Origin: Zychaea mexicana
Lineage: Eukaryota; Mucoromycota; Mucoromycetes; Mucorales; Lichtheimiaceae
Reading direction: 5' to 3'
NCBI RefSeq assembly: GCF_025766255.1
Contig: NW_026516707.1
Coordinates: 186,001-250,000, forward strand
DNA: 64,000 nucleotides
Below, one piece after another: positions 1 through 10,115 of the stretch. The translations under genes and the position numbers were made by a program. Numbering within the stretch: position 1 is the first letter of the stretch; every line of letters starts with the position of its first letter. A model generated the notes under the pieces. It searched no databases. It saw nothing but the letters and a program-made list of their open reading frames with translations, and had not been told where the DNA came from.

Positions 1-1000
1 TATACCCCTCGTCCTCCTTCGTACCATCAGCAACCACACCGCGTCCCTCGTTATGGCAGCACTCTCTCCACCTCTTCGCACAAGTGATCCATACACCTAC
101 AACACCACCATAGCCAATCTCACGACAACCATCGTTGAACACAAACACACACACACACACACACACTTATATATACATATATAACTTCGCTCAATTCACA
201 ACTGTCAACCAAATCACCCAATTCACTATATCACCTTTTATAACTCATACATACACACCCAACTCCTTTTACCGCCTCTTTTGCATACCGTTTGTATATC
301 TCTTTTTTTTTCAGTGTTTTCTTTTTCCCAGCATTCCTTCTATTAGTACATTTCCAGAATCTTTTTATATATATAATTTGCAACAACCGTCCATTTAATG
401 CCTAGAAACCTCAATTACAGTAGTACTCAAGAAAGCCCCTTTACAGCGGTAGTGGTTATGTTTACTGAACAACCCTTTCAGATGTGAGATAGATCCACTA
501 TGCAATTGCTTTTTTGCTACAGTATAACAATGTACAGCATTTTATTAAAGCTGGTAAAAGAAGATCTAGTCGTAAATGTGTAACTACATGGTACATTTAA
601 GCACTGTAGGAAAATACAAAGATTATAGAATTTCCCTCGGGTTCTTTTAACGTCATCTGGATCCTGTGCTACGTAAACGGATGTGGGCTAAAAGGTGATA
701 TCAAGGTTAGGTGAGGGCGACGAGGATCAGCTTATAGACTGTTAATCATACATACATGGCTGGCACCAAATCCTACAGGAGTGCCGCATGTCTGCAAGAT
801 CATGTTGGTCTGATTGACAGATCCCTAATGGAATATTCCGTCTTTTGTCAGATAGAACAATCTCATCAACTGTTTGAAACCTTGACACCATCCACTGTCT
901 CGAATACAGAGACTGAAAACTGAAAGTTTGTAGTGGTCGATGGGGTTGTGAAACGACTGATTTCTGTCACTCGATAAAGACCGTTGTATACCTTCTGCGA
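1..1000. other. Intergenic region, no gene recognised
   Basis: AT-rich sequence with a (CA)n microsatellite near 141-167 followed by CT-rich stretches. The only open frame (about 135-398) is made from the CA/TA simple sequence and has no recognisable domain. I see nothing else that can be supported. Confidence 0.5.
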
Positions 1001-1158
1001 CAGCTCGTCAGATGGAGGAAAGTCTCAGATTAATGTGCCTTGGCGACGACTGACTTGCGTTACTTTATGAAGAGACTTGACACGTCGGCTCTACGGACCA
1101 ACCAACATTATATACAAATCATATATCAGTGAGCTAAAAACATTTCTCACTGCGTGTT
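1001..1158 (+). repeat. Dispersed repeat, copy 1 (coding-like relic)
   Basis: This segment is clearly similar to 6478-6635 in the same orientation; by eye most positions match over about 158 bp. Read in the same frame both copies give related peptides sharing the words PWRRLTC, GPTN and IYKSYI, followed by LK and FL. In this copy the frame contains a stop (TGA near 1067). The pattern indicates two decayed copies of a protein-coding repeat. The family was not recognised. Confidence 0.7.
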
Positions 1159-1362
1159 GGTGGATGCTTGATCATCGTCGTCGTTATGGTACTCGCCCTG
1201 CTCTTCCTGTGAACATAATTAAGAAGACTGATATGATATAGGGATCTTGGTCTTTTCAAGTATGACGTTAGCAAGATACTCTATCCCTAAAGCTTCGCCA
1301 AACAGTCTTGCTTCTTTGGTGTAAACTTTGGCGACGCCATAAAAGCAATCGAAGCCCCGCAG

Positions 1363-1398
1363 CTTTGACACGGAGCGAAGGGGAAGGGCTCAAGACCG
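1363..1398. repeat. Short dispersed motif shared with 9483-9515
   Basis: The word TGACACGGAGCGAAG occurs here (about 1366-1380) and again at about 9484-9498. Both are followed by a purine-rich GGAAGG and CTCAA, and both are near GC-rich inverted-repeat sequence. It may be the terminal hairpin of a small non-autonomous mobile element. The element type is inference. Confidence 0.4.
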
Positions 1399-1667
1399 GA
1401 GGAGGTGCGAAGGTGACAGATGATAATGGTTTTCTGTCACAAAAGACGAAATGTCTAGTTGTCTTTATGGATGCTATGGAATTGTCAAATGCTCATACAA
1501 GCCGAAATGTAACAGGTCTTTCAAAAGTCCCTTCAATGACGACAAGAAAGCGGCAAATTTTACTCTCAAAAAGCTAAGCTCCAGCAAAGCTGTATACCAT
1601 CAGATGTCCGTTTGATATAAACAACACTCTTTTGCAGTCTCGTCCCGCATCTATTCCTCTCTTTGCT

Positions 1668-2084
1668 TTAAAAAGTATGATGTATCAATGCTTTCGTGAT
1701 CGATGCTGAAAAGGAGAGTATGTTATACATTTTGTATCGATGTATGTGAAGCGGGTACCGTGTCGTGGAAGAAGTCTGCGCGTTAAACTGCGACTGTAAA
1801 TCGCTGCGCAGTTGCATGATACAGTAGCCGGTTTTCCACTTTTCATTGTCTCCCGCGCAGCTTTCCCCCCTTTCAAACAGCACACACTCGTACATACGCA
1901 TAAAAAGGGATCTCGCTTCATCAAAATACGAAAGTCTATCTTCGATTCTTGTAAACAGCATGTCATTCAAGAATCTGTCAAGTTGAGAGACCACAGAGCA
2001 CACTCGGCCGTCTACCCCGAACCAAGCTACTTTATCATATACGTGACATAAAACAGCAACTAAGCGATTCTCATAGGTCATCAA
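1668..2084 (-). CDS. Hypothetical protein (138 aa), single exon
   Basis: An uninterrupted 138-codon frame on the minus strand. Its first 90 residues have balanced, protein-like composition (a stretch with VAWFGVDGRV, then RIEDRLSYFDEAR and CVLFERGE) rather than the biased composition of chance frames nearby. No domain, signal peptide or membrane segment is recognised. The start at 2084 is simply the first ATG. It is divergent from the JmjC gene, with about 360 bp between the two ATGs, which is compatible with a shared promoter region. It could be an orphan gene or a piece of an old repeat, because the flanking DNA contains repeat debris. The last 30 residues look less protein-like, so an intron or different end is possible. 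Confidence 0.4.
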   Translation of the reverse strand: MMTYENRLVAVLCHVYDKVAWFGVDGRVCSVVSQLDRFLNDMLFTRIEDRLSYFDEARSLFMRMYECVLFERGESCAGDNEKWKTGYCIMQLRSDLQSQFNAQTSSTTRYPLHIHRYKMYNILSFSASITKALIHHTF

Positions 2085-2442
2085 TGACGACGTTGATGAC
2101 TCGTACTGGACAGATCTAGACCTTGACTGCGCGCAGGTATAGCATTTATTCTTTTTGCAATAAAATACAGTATACTGGTCGATTAATTCGAGACATTTTC
2201 ACAGCTCGTATTTCGAGTTTAAGAGGTCAAAATGAAGTTGATTCGAGAAAAAAGCCGTCGACGAACTATACATGAAAAAAACGACTATGGCGGTAAAGTA
2301 TTTACAAAACAGGGAAGAGGCCGAAGTTGACGACAAGAAATCAGTTTCACTAGTAATCGGGAAAGTCCCTTTTTCTACCTCAGCTGTCACTAGTGACAAC
2401 ATCTCTTGGGTTCTTTTGCTTATTATATCACAATATACCATC

Positions 2443-3894
2443 ATGAAAGAAGAAGAAATATCAGATAAAACTGCTACTATAAAGTACTATAAAGACATTC
2501 CCGCCTATGGCCATTTCCTCCAACACCACCTGTTACCCAACATACCCGCACTCTTTGGCCCAGCTCTGACTGAATCGTGGAAAGCACGGCGTGAGTGGGT
2601 TGAGCAAAGCAGCAACAACAACAATAACAATAACAGTTGTCATGATGAGCAACAAGATCATTCGGAAATACCTGCTATGCAACCACGTTTCGATTACTTG
2701 AAGAATGAGTTTGGATCGGCTCAAGTGGGTGTGGCTGACTGTATTGAACGCGATTTTACGGATCAAAAACGATCCGAAATGTCATTTGATGAATTTGTAA
2801 AAGTTTGGCCGGCCGGACGATATTATCTTAAAGATTGGCATTTTGTTCGGTCATTTCCCGAGTACAATGCCTACAAGGTGCCGCATGTATTTGAAGGTAT
2901 AGTATTGCTAAATAAATTTTGTGCGTAATGAAAGAAGGTCATAGTTACTAATAAGGAATAATGAAAAAGACGATTGGATGAATGAATATTGGTTAAAGGA
3001 TAACAAGGATGACTACCGGTTTGTTTATATGGGGGGCGATGGTACGTTTACCCCGCTTCATGCCGATGTCTACAGGTATCTTCTATCAAAAAGAGGAAAG
3101 GGACCGACAGCTATAGTAGTAATAATGCATAGATACATACATACTTCAATAATAGGTCATACTCATGGTCAAGCAATATTTGTGGCATCAAAAAATGGAC
3201 ACTGTTTCCTCCAGGAGAAGAACGCCTTTTAAAAGACAAGCTAGGCAATCTAGCCTACGACTTGCGATCCATCGACCCAGTCCAATTCCCCTGTACCAAG
3301 CAAGCCAAACGGATTGTAGTCTACCAACGGGATGGCGAGACCCTGTTTGTGCCCAGCGGATGGTTCCACCAAGTGGAGAATATCGGACTGACAATCTCAA
3401 TCAACCACAACTGGTCCAATGCGTGCAACCTCGGCATGACATTCCGATCGCTTGCCTCGGATTTAGACGATGTGGAACGATCCATCGATGACGTACGCGA
3501 GTCCATGGCACCACTGGAATTTGTCCAAACCTGTCAGCACCTGTTGCTTCTGCACAGTGGATGGGACTGGTGCATCTTTTTAAAGATGTTGCACTGTATT
3601 GCGCGCAGGCTGTCATTGTCATCGCATCAGCAGCAACTGCAAAAGGAAGAAAAGACGATATCGCCGCCACATGAATTACTACGACTACAACACCACCAGC
3701 CGGACCTAGCATGGCAGGCGCAGCAGATTTTAGATGTGATAGAAGCATGGAATAAGAAGACACCAGAGAAACTGTTGATGGATGAGTACTTGGAGCAACA
3801 AGGTCTGCGCACATATGTCCAGGAAATCAAAGAGTTACTACAGGATATACTTGACATTAACAAGTGTTTATCACCTAATAAGTTGAACATATAA
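2443..3894 (+). CDS. JmjC-domain oxygenase, JMJD4 family
   Basis: Three exons, 2443-2896, 2970-3075 and 3156-3894, join in frame to 432 aa. The introns are 73 and 80 bp; the first has a TACTAAT branch point. The protein has the full JMJD4 layout: an N-terminal part with a YYLKDWHF motif, the DDWMNEYW segment, then the JmjC core. Iron ligands are visible as H182 and D184 (LHADVYR, at the exon 2/3 junction) and H258 (GWFHQVEN), followed by a helical C-terminal domain. In animals JMJD4 hydroxylates the translation termination factor eRF1; the same activity here is inference from family membership. ATG 2443 was chosen because it precedes the first conserved residues; the frame stays open upstream to 2272, so a longer N terminus is possible. 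A poly-Asn tract lies in exon 1. Confidence 0.88.
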
Positions 3895-5552
3895 GCTGTA
3901 TTGATACTAATAGTGTCTTGAGATCATTACCTGCCACTAATTTGAATAATGTCGAAGACACGTTCGTTGTTCTAAACTTTTCGACAGACTTGTTGGGCGT
4001 TGTGTTTGGAGGAGTGGTGGTCATATATGACTTACAGTTTATCGTTTAATTGCTTGACTGCATATATTTTAAGTGAAGGGTTAGTAAGAAGCTATCTTGA
4101 AGCCATGATAATGCCGAACTTCATGGCTGCAAGCAAACGCACGAAGTATGTTGTCTGTGTGTTCTCCTTTTATATTTAAACCTATCACAAGCACAGATGA
4201 TGGTGATGAGGATGTTTGAAGACAGCGTTAAACTTTGAAGACAAGCGAAGGCAATGCCTGATACCTTGGAGGAATAAGCACGTTGGTGGGCAGTCCAAGG
4301 TAAACCGACTGAGTACCTATTATCTATAACATATTATACGGTGCTAATGAGATCTATAGGACTTGAGTGTACGTTATGTCTCAATTAGATGCGAATATAC
4401 AAGCCAATGTACCAAGTGATGGAGATCGGACCTGTCCGTGCTTCACGCATTTGGTCTCATCTGATCAAAGTCGAGAACGACAAAAATGCAAAGAGTTTTT
4501 ATATTTTCAAATCAACTGTATGCGTAGAAAACTGACCGCTATAATATTAGTAAGGCTGAACTGCAAGCCAACATTTCGATTTTAGCAAGCGGCTGGAGGG
4601 TAGGGTACAGTCTGAAAGCGTGGGAAGTAAGCTTAAACCTTTCGTTTTCTTTGGTACCTGCTGTGGCGTATCTAATTATTGCCCTATAATATACAGGCAA
4701 TCGTCCAGCTCACCGGGAAAGAAGTCGAAGCACACCACACCTTGTTTTAGAGTGGTCAGGATGACTATCATACTTATAGAAAGCCGTCTTGTAAAGCATA
4801 TTTCCAAAGCGATGTTTATCCATGTGCTCATTTGTTCATATGTTGCCATTACTATATATTTACTTTGTCATAGTTTGCTTGCGGAGACGCAACAGTTTCC
4901 GCTAGTCCTTTGATTGAATATGATATATAGAAGAAGCTTTTAATTGTAATGATACAAAACACACTATTTTTTATATCGTCTGAAAATAAAAGAAACTGCC
5001 CGGAGATTGTGGAACTTGTGACCACGGAATGTGTTTCCTTCCAAGTAAATACGCAGAACTTCGTTGGTGACGGCATCATCCAGTCATTGTTGCTTATCCT
5101 ATTTACTGTAACAGCAGACACACAAAACGGCAATGGTCCTGTCCTAACTTTCCTTGAAATAATACTGTATCATTGTTAGTATTTTTTACTAACTATCCAA
5201 AGTTTATTTAACAATGGTATATTGCATATCACAAAGATCATTCAAGTACCATCAATATATGCTCACGAAAATGAGTAAACCAGAAGAAGCATATCTGTGG
5301 AGCAAGGCTTTACAGCCGACGAACACCCGGCGGGCTTTTGATTGTGTCGAGCGGGAATTTATCGGAAAGAAGGATGACTCAATATCATTATGGTTCATTT
5401 TCGCTAAGCGTGCTATCCGACACTATCTTTGTCCGAAAAAACATAAATAGGCGCGTGAATATGTTCGTAATTGACATTCTATAACCAAGAAAAAAGGTGG
5501 TACAGCCAACGCTACAGCCATTTCCAAGGACTACAAGCGCAATTCCGATAAA
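3895..5552. other. Intergenic region with only weak short frames
   Basis: About 1.6 kb with AT-rich composition. Frames at 4367-4585, 4620-4913 and 5214-5450 are short, lack recognisable motifs and were not called. The 5214-5450 frame lies just upstream of the 5553-5855 candidate and could be an upstream exon of it, but no convincing splice pair was found. Confidence 0.4.
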
Positions 5553-5855
5553 ATGTCAACGACCGATAACAACGATAATACCGACGCTACTGCCAAGACG
5601 CTGAAGTCCATGGAGATCATAGGCAAGAATTTCGGTGAAATGCAAAGAGAGCTCGAACGCGTGAACAAGGAAAAAGTTGACGATGATACTCTGATGGATA
5701 TCTCAGTGTATACCGCGTTATACTTTAACTATTGCACGGCAGATCCAGAATCTAAATGTACCAATGTTGGTTTCAAAGCTTTTCTCAAACATATGCTTTG
5801 CACACACGATGAAACCATTACCAAGTACAAAGGATACGTCTGTTCTAAAGAGTAG
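5553..5855 (+). CDS. Hypothetical small protein (100 aa)
   Basis: A 100-codon frame rich in Asn, Asp, Thr and Lys, with a charged helical stretch in the middle (KNFGEMQREL followed by ERVNKEKVDDD) and four cysteines in the C-terminal half. The frame remains open about 75 nt upstream of the ATG with similar composition, so this may be the last exon of a longer gene whose 5' part lies around 5214-5490. The helical part could form a short coiled coil. No family is recognised. TA-rich sequence follows the stop. Composition favours a real coding exon, but nothing else confirms it. Confidence 0.35.
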   Translation: MSTTDNNDNTDATAKTLKSMEIIGKNFGEMQRELERVNKEKVDDDTLMDISVYTALYFNYCTADPESKCTNVGFKAFLKHMLCTHDETITKYKGYVCSKE

Positions 5856-6477
5856 ATGCTGCACCCTTCCTATAGTGTACTAGTAGCATGATATCACTGT
5901 AATTCAGTTGTATCGCTGTAATACTTTTTTAACAATGTGTAGTCATAATTATATTTTGTGCATCTATGTATGTTAATCTTTTTATATATACGTGTATTGT
6001 TCTAAGCGAATATTAGCTGAGCCCGTAGAAACTTATACATGAGGATCGCGTGAGATCAGACATGCAACATGAAATTATTGTGTATTTGGTATGATCATGG
6101 CCTAAATTAATACTGATAATCTGAAATAAAGGAATTGCTTATATATTCATAAATACTCACAATCGACGTTATGCACCATCCTGACATGTCTTTGCCACTT
6201 CGATTTTAGCGGCTGGTTCGTACTCAGTTAAAATAGCGGATCCCTCGCCCGGACGTCTTCATATGGCATGCTTCATATCTTGTTGATAAATGGCACTGCT
6301 GCAACGATATTGAAATGCATGGATAGGGGAATTTGATGATACGAGGACACTGTATGTATCATACCATTGGTTAAGAAATCAAAACGAAACTCAAGACCAC
6401 ATATTATCATGTATGTAGCAATATGATGTGTAGATTTAATAATTTCAATTTTCTTGATTCAAATTTATCATCACTTA
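5856..6477. other. Intergenic AT-rich sequence, nothing recognised
   Basis: No reading frame with protein-like composition and no repeat recognised until the dispersed repeat begins at about 6478. Confidence 0.4.
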
Positions 6478-6635
6478 CAGCTCGCCAGGTGGAGGAAGTC
6501 CCTCAGATTCATATGCCTTGGCGACGACTGACTTGCGATATTTTATATAAAGACTTGACAGGTCGGTTCCACGGACCAACCAATAATATATACAAATCAT
6601 ATATCAACAAGCTAAAAGCATTTTTACTACGTGTT
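6478..6635 (+). repeat. Dispersed repeat, copy 2 (coding-like relic)
   Basis: Second copy of the 158-bp repeat at 1001-1158, same orientation. Here the common frame is open across the shared part (within 6423-6650) and preserves PWRRLTC, GPTNN and IYKSYI. Most nucleotide differences from copy 1 look like substitutions or small indels. The flanks outside the shared block do not match. Confidence 0.7.
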
Positions 6636-7586
6636 GTATTATTTGATTAATCCCACGTTGTCAGCATCAGCAGGCAACGCGTATTCTTCAAGTACCTCTC
6701 CAGTCATATAGTTATACAACCGGATTGGGTTTTTTGCGGGCCGACGCCGATTCGCCAGAAGAGGGTATAAACAGCAATAATAAAATATACAAAGCAAAGA
6801 TATTTATATCATATGATTAAATGCAAGGAAGAAGATGAAGCTTTCAACGACTTCCTCAGGTCCAGGTTAAAGCAAAAAGCTCACGCAACCGTCGAGATGG
6901 ATGGATAGCTCTTGACCACAGTCGATGGACTACTTGACAGGCCAGCTTTTAGCAGCGGCAGTGATGTGGAGCGGGATGACAGTAGAGCATCATTCTTGAC
7001 CAGCATGGAGGTGTCTGTACACTATCGCCAATCCGAGAAACAAAAGAGACGAACAGATACTGGGAAACTGTTGAACCACACACACACACAAGATTCTATC
7101 GTGTCACACTTACCCATACTTTACGATGAGGCACAGGAAAGCCGAACACCCGGCCAGATCAGAGAATCGCAGCCAAGACAAAAACACTTCATCTAGCTGG
7201 AAAAAAGAAAGATCAATACTTAAAACCGGTTGGTTACCCTCTTTTCACTCACCACCATAAAACATACATTCTCCAATCTATTCTAATCCATTCCAGTGAT
7301 ACTCACATTAAATAGCCTCGGTTTAGAGACGTAGATGAGGAGGAAGAAGAGCGGCATGATTGCTGTGGTCGCGCGGTTATATAGTAGTAACGAACACACA
7401 TTTCATTCTATCCAGTCAGATTGCTCTCTCACGTTTATGACGCGCCGGGGTGTGTGGTTCCTCCAGGTCAGATACTTAACTTTACAGTGATTGTATGAGA
7501 TTGTGAGTAGACGGGTATCGCATCGAGGAAAAGCTCAAGGGTATAACCGTCACTAACACGATATGAGGCTCACTTCAAAACCTTCA
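6636..7586. other. Intergenic region between repeat and helicase relic
   Basis: Contains one weak frame (6912-7196, 94 codons, no recognised motif). Some of this may be further decayed Helitron DNA because the helicase homology fades in gradually near 7590, but I cannot support it. Confidence 0.35.
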
Positions 7587-8470
7587 TCATCTGAGAAGTG
7601 TCATCGCTTTGAACAAGCTGAATACAAGTATCAACGTATTCACTATGTATACAGGAGTATCCAAACTCTCAATGAGACATGACGATCCCGCACTTGCCGG
7701 TGTTCCATTTGGTGGAAAAACCATGGTCTTTGGTGGTGACTTTCGCCAGGTATTCAACATTGTATCCTCTCTTCTACTTTGAATTCTTTTACTATGAGCG
7801 GTACAGTAAAGTATCTGCAACATCCTGATAATCGGTCCTTCCTGTGATAAAAAATGCATCGCGCTCGCAAATTGTACAGCACTGCTTACTCATCGGTTTG
7901 GCCCAGCGTCATCATCCGCCACCTTGAAACCAACATACGCGTCCAACAAGCTGCAAAGACCAATGACGCAAACAAGCTTGGCCAGTCTATGCAATGTTTA
8001 CTTCGCAATTGTGATGGTGCTGAGCTGTTGGTGCCAACCTCTGATGACAGAGTCCGGCTACCAGATCGGATGCTCATACCGCATTACAACACATACGAGC
8101 TCATGGAAGCCAATTACGGCAACCTCAACGCACCACACGTGGATCGTGATTACCTCATTAATCGCTCTACCACGACTCCATGAATGTCGACGTTACAGCA
8201 ATCAACGATTTGGTACTCGGTCATTTTCCAGGTACCATACATGAATACCAGAGCGCTGATACATTGGATGATGCAGAAGATCAAATCACATACCCACCAG
8301 AGCTTCTAAATATAATGTATCTATCTGACCTTCCACCGCACTCGCTGAAACTCAAAGTCGGTTGCCCAATCATGCTTTTGAGAACTTGCACACCCAAATT
8401 GGTCTCTGCAATGGGACACGGCTGATCGTACGCTCTTTTCAACGATATGTACTTGAAGCTGGAAATAACC
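7587..8470 (+). pseudogene. Helitron/PIF1-type helicase relic, 5' part
   Basis: Decayed helicase domain typical of fungal Helitron transposases, spread over several frames. Visible pieces in order are GVPFGGKTMVFGGDFRQ (about 7700-7755, Walker B-type motif), LETNIRVQ (about 7920), DRVRLPDRML and NAPHVDRDYLI, then NVDVTAINDLVL, ADTLDDAED and YPPELLN, and finally LPPHSLKLKVGCPIMLLR before an NGTRLIV-like tail at about 8410. These occur in the normal order for PIF1-like Helitron helicases, but there are frame changes and stops. The N-terminal Walker A region is not seen. The relic resumes at 8898 after an inserted element. It is certainly non-functional as it stands. Confidence 0.85.
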
Positions 8471-8474
8471 AGTG

Positions 8475-8895
8475 TTGGGTTATTCACCGTGAATACTCGG
8501 AGAGCTAATAATCACGCCGTGAATAAGTGAAAAATGTACGTGAATATTCCAGCGTGAATAAACCTTCTTTATTTGGAAATGCTTAAGGGAGAGCAAGAGA
8601 GGGAGAAACCAAAGACTCCAGAGTCCATTTATAGCGCCTATCATTGGCAGGGTGGGGGTCTGACTCGTCCAGCATATCTTCCAGGCTCTCCAGGCCCGTC
8701 TCATCGTGCTCATCATTCAGCATGTCCATCCACTCGTTTGCGAGTGCCATCCACTCACCGTGCAACATCTCCGTCGAGTCCTCGCTGCTGTTGCATAATA
8801 TGAGTCTATATAGGAAGGTTTATTCACGCGTGAAAATTAATTCGGCATGTATTATTCACGCGTGAAAATGTACATTTTCACTGTCCGTGAAAAAT
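8475..8895. mobile_element. Small inverted-repeat element inserted in the helicase relic
   Basis: This about 420-bp segment separates two colinear helicase pieces. Both ends are packed with variants of TTCACGCGTGAA/CGTGAATA. The left block (8475-8565) and right block (8810-8895) are in inverted orientation; for example GCGTGAATAAACCTT near 8554-8568 is mirrored by AAGGTTTATTCACGCG near 8816-8831. The interior carries a 61-codon minus-strand frame (8583-8768) of acidic, protein-like composition, perhaps a shred of a transposase. The layout suits a MITE-like non-autonomous DNA transposon. Exact ends and a target-site duplication were not resolved. Confidence 0.6.
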
Positions 8896-8897
8896 GG

Positions 8898-9235
8898 TCA
8901 ACGTGACTATTGCCAACACTGCCGGCAACATCGTCTTAATCCCTCGCATAACACTAACACCATCACAAACACGCTCCCCCATTTAATGTAAACGTACGCA
9001 ATTCCCTGTCGCCTGGCATTTGCAAGGACCATCAATAAGGCACAGGTCAAACTTTCAACACTGTTGGCCTCTACTTGCCTGAACCTCCTTTCACGCATGG
9101 TCTACTCTATGTAGCCAAGTCGCGCATCCGCACCCCTTCACCCATTAGAATGGTGTTAGATCCTGTTGACTCAAGGGACTCGGGTCAGCAAGGCAAAACA
9201 CCCGAAATGTTGTTTTCCATGAAGTTCTTCTATTG
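8898..9235 (+). pseudogene. Helitron/PIF1-type helicase relic, 3' part
   Basis: The helicase homology resumes exactly beyond the inserted element. The pieces are VLIPRITLTPS, QFPVRLAFA, TINKAQ and LYVAKSRIR, then a C-terminal tail ending near 9230. This is the normal end of Helitron helicases: motif VI-like LxxAxSR is represented by LYVAKSR. Stops and a small frame change are present near 8980 and 9105. Confidence 0.82.
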
Positions 9236-9439
9236 ATCGTCTAATCCCTTTTACCTTCTTATCAATATCACTACATCATCTTTTTCAACACTTCTTTTCG
9301 CATACCATTTTAAATTAAAGATGGTGAAGTATCGAACTTTGACGACATCCTATCATAGACTATTCACTGCACAATGATCTTGCTTTTGTTTTTGAAAACA
9401 GACAATAAGCATTTAATAGCGAAATACTGATCCAACCTC

Positions 9440-9515
9440 GCTCCACCGGGGGGCAACCCCCCTTGCGATGCGTTTCCGTTGTATGACACGGAGCGAAGCG
9501 GAAGGACTCAATCAT
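9440..9515. repeat. GC-rich hairpin and dispersed motif
   Basis: A perfect short palindrome GGGGGG-CAA-CCCCCC at 9448-9462 is followed 20 bp later by TGACACGGAGCGAAG (9484-9498), which also occurs at 1366. A hairpin near such a motif downstream of a Helitron helicase relic could be the 3' terminal hairpin of a Helitron, but the expected CTRR terminus was not located. Confidence 0.4.
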
Positions 9516-9873
9516 CCGAGCGTATAAAGTGTGAAATATAAAGATCTGCACCACGTATAAACCTTTTCTTAACACTCGTCTCGAGAAAGGCGCAAATTAT
9601 TTGGTTCCGGTTCCTATAAAGAGTCGATATCATGTGGCCTTTATGTCATTGGTCGAGGGTTACTCAAAAAGAAGGCTGTGTGTGAGAGTATACATGATAC
9701 AACAGCACCCATGTGGAAAGAGAGAGGGCCGCAATGGTGAAGATGAGTGCAACTACTTGATAGAGCCAGAGACCAACTTTCCACACTAATAAAAAGTTGG
9801 CTGTTCCAGCGCCACTCAGCTGGGCAGCCAGAGCACGCACCCGCAGATTATCACTTTGCCCTCTCTCTTACAC

Positions 9874-10080
9874 ACACTCACTCACTCACTCTCTCACTCT
9901 CTCTCTCTCTCTCGTTCGCCCCTTCTTAACTTTCTCTCTCTCTCTTTCTCAGCAACCCCTCTCCCGCCGCCTCCCTCTATTTTGTGCGTGTGTGTGTTTG
10001 CTGCTTTCCCTCTCACTGCACCCACTCACCCCCACATATACACACACCACACACACCACACACACCACACACACAAACTG
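9874..10080 (+). repeat. CT- and CA-rich simple sequence in a 5' leader
   Basis: Runs of CACT, CTCT and CACACACC repeats occupy the region just before ATG 10116. Pyrimidine-rich leaders like this precede several genes in the window (also about 46080 and 53275). Frames through it encode only low-complexity peptides. Confidence 0.75.
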
Positions 10081-10115
10081 TATATCGGCACATATACACA
10101 CAACCCATTCGAACA

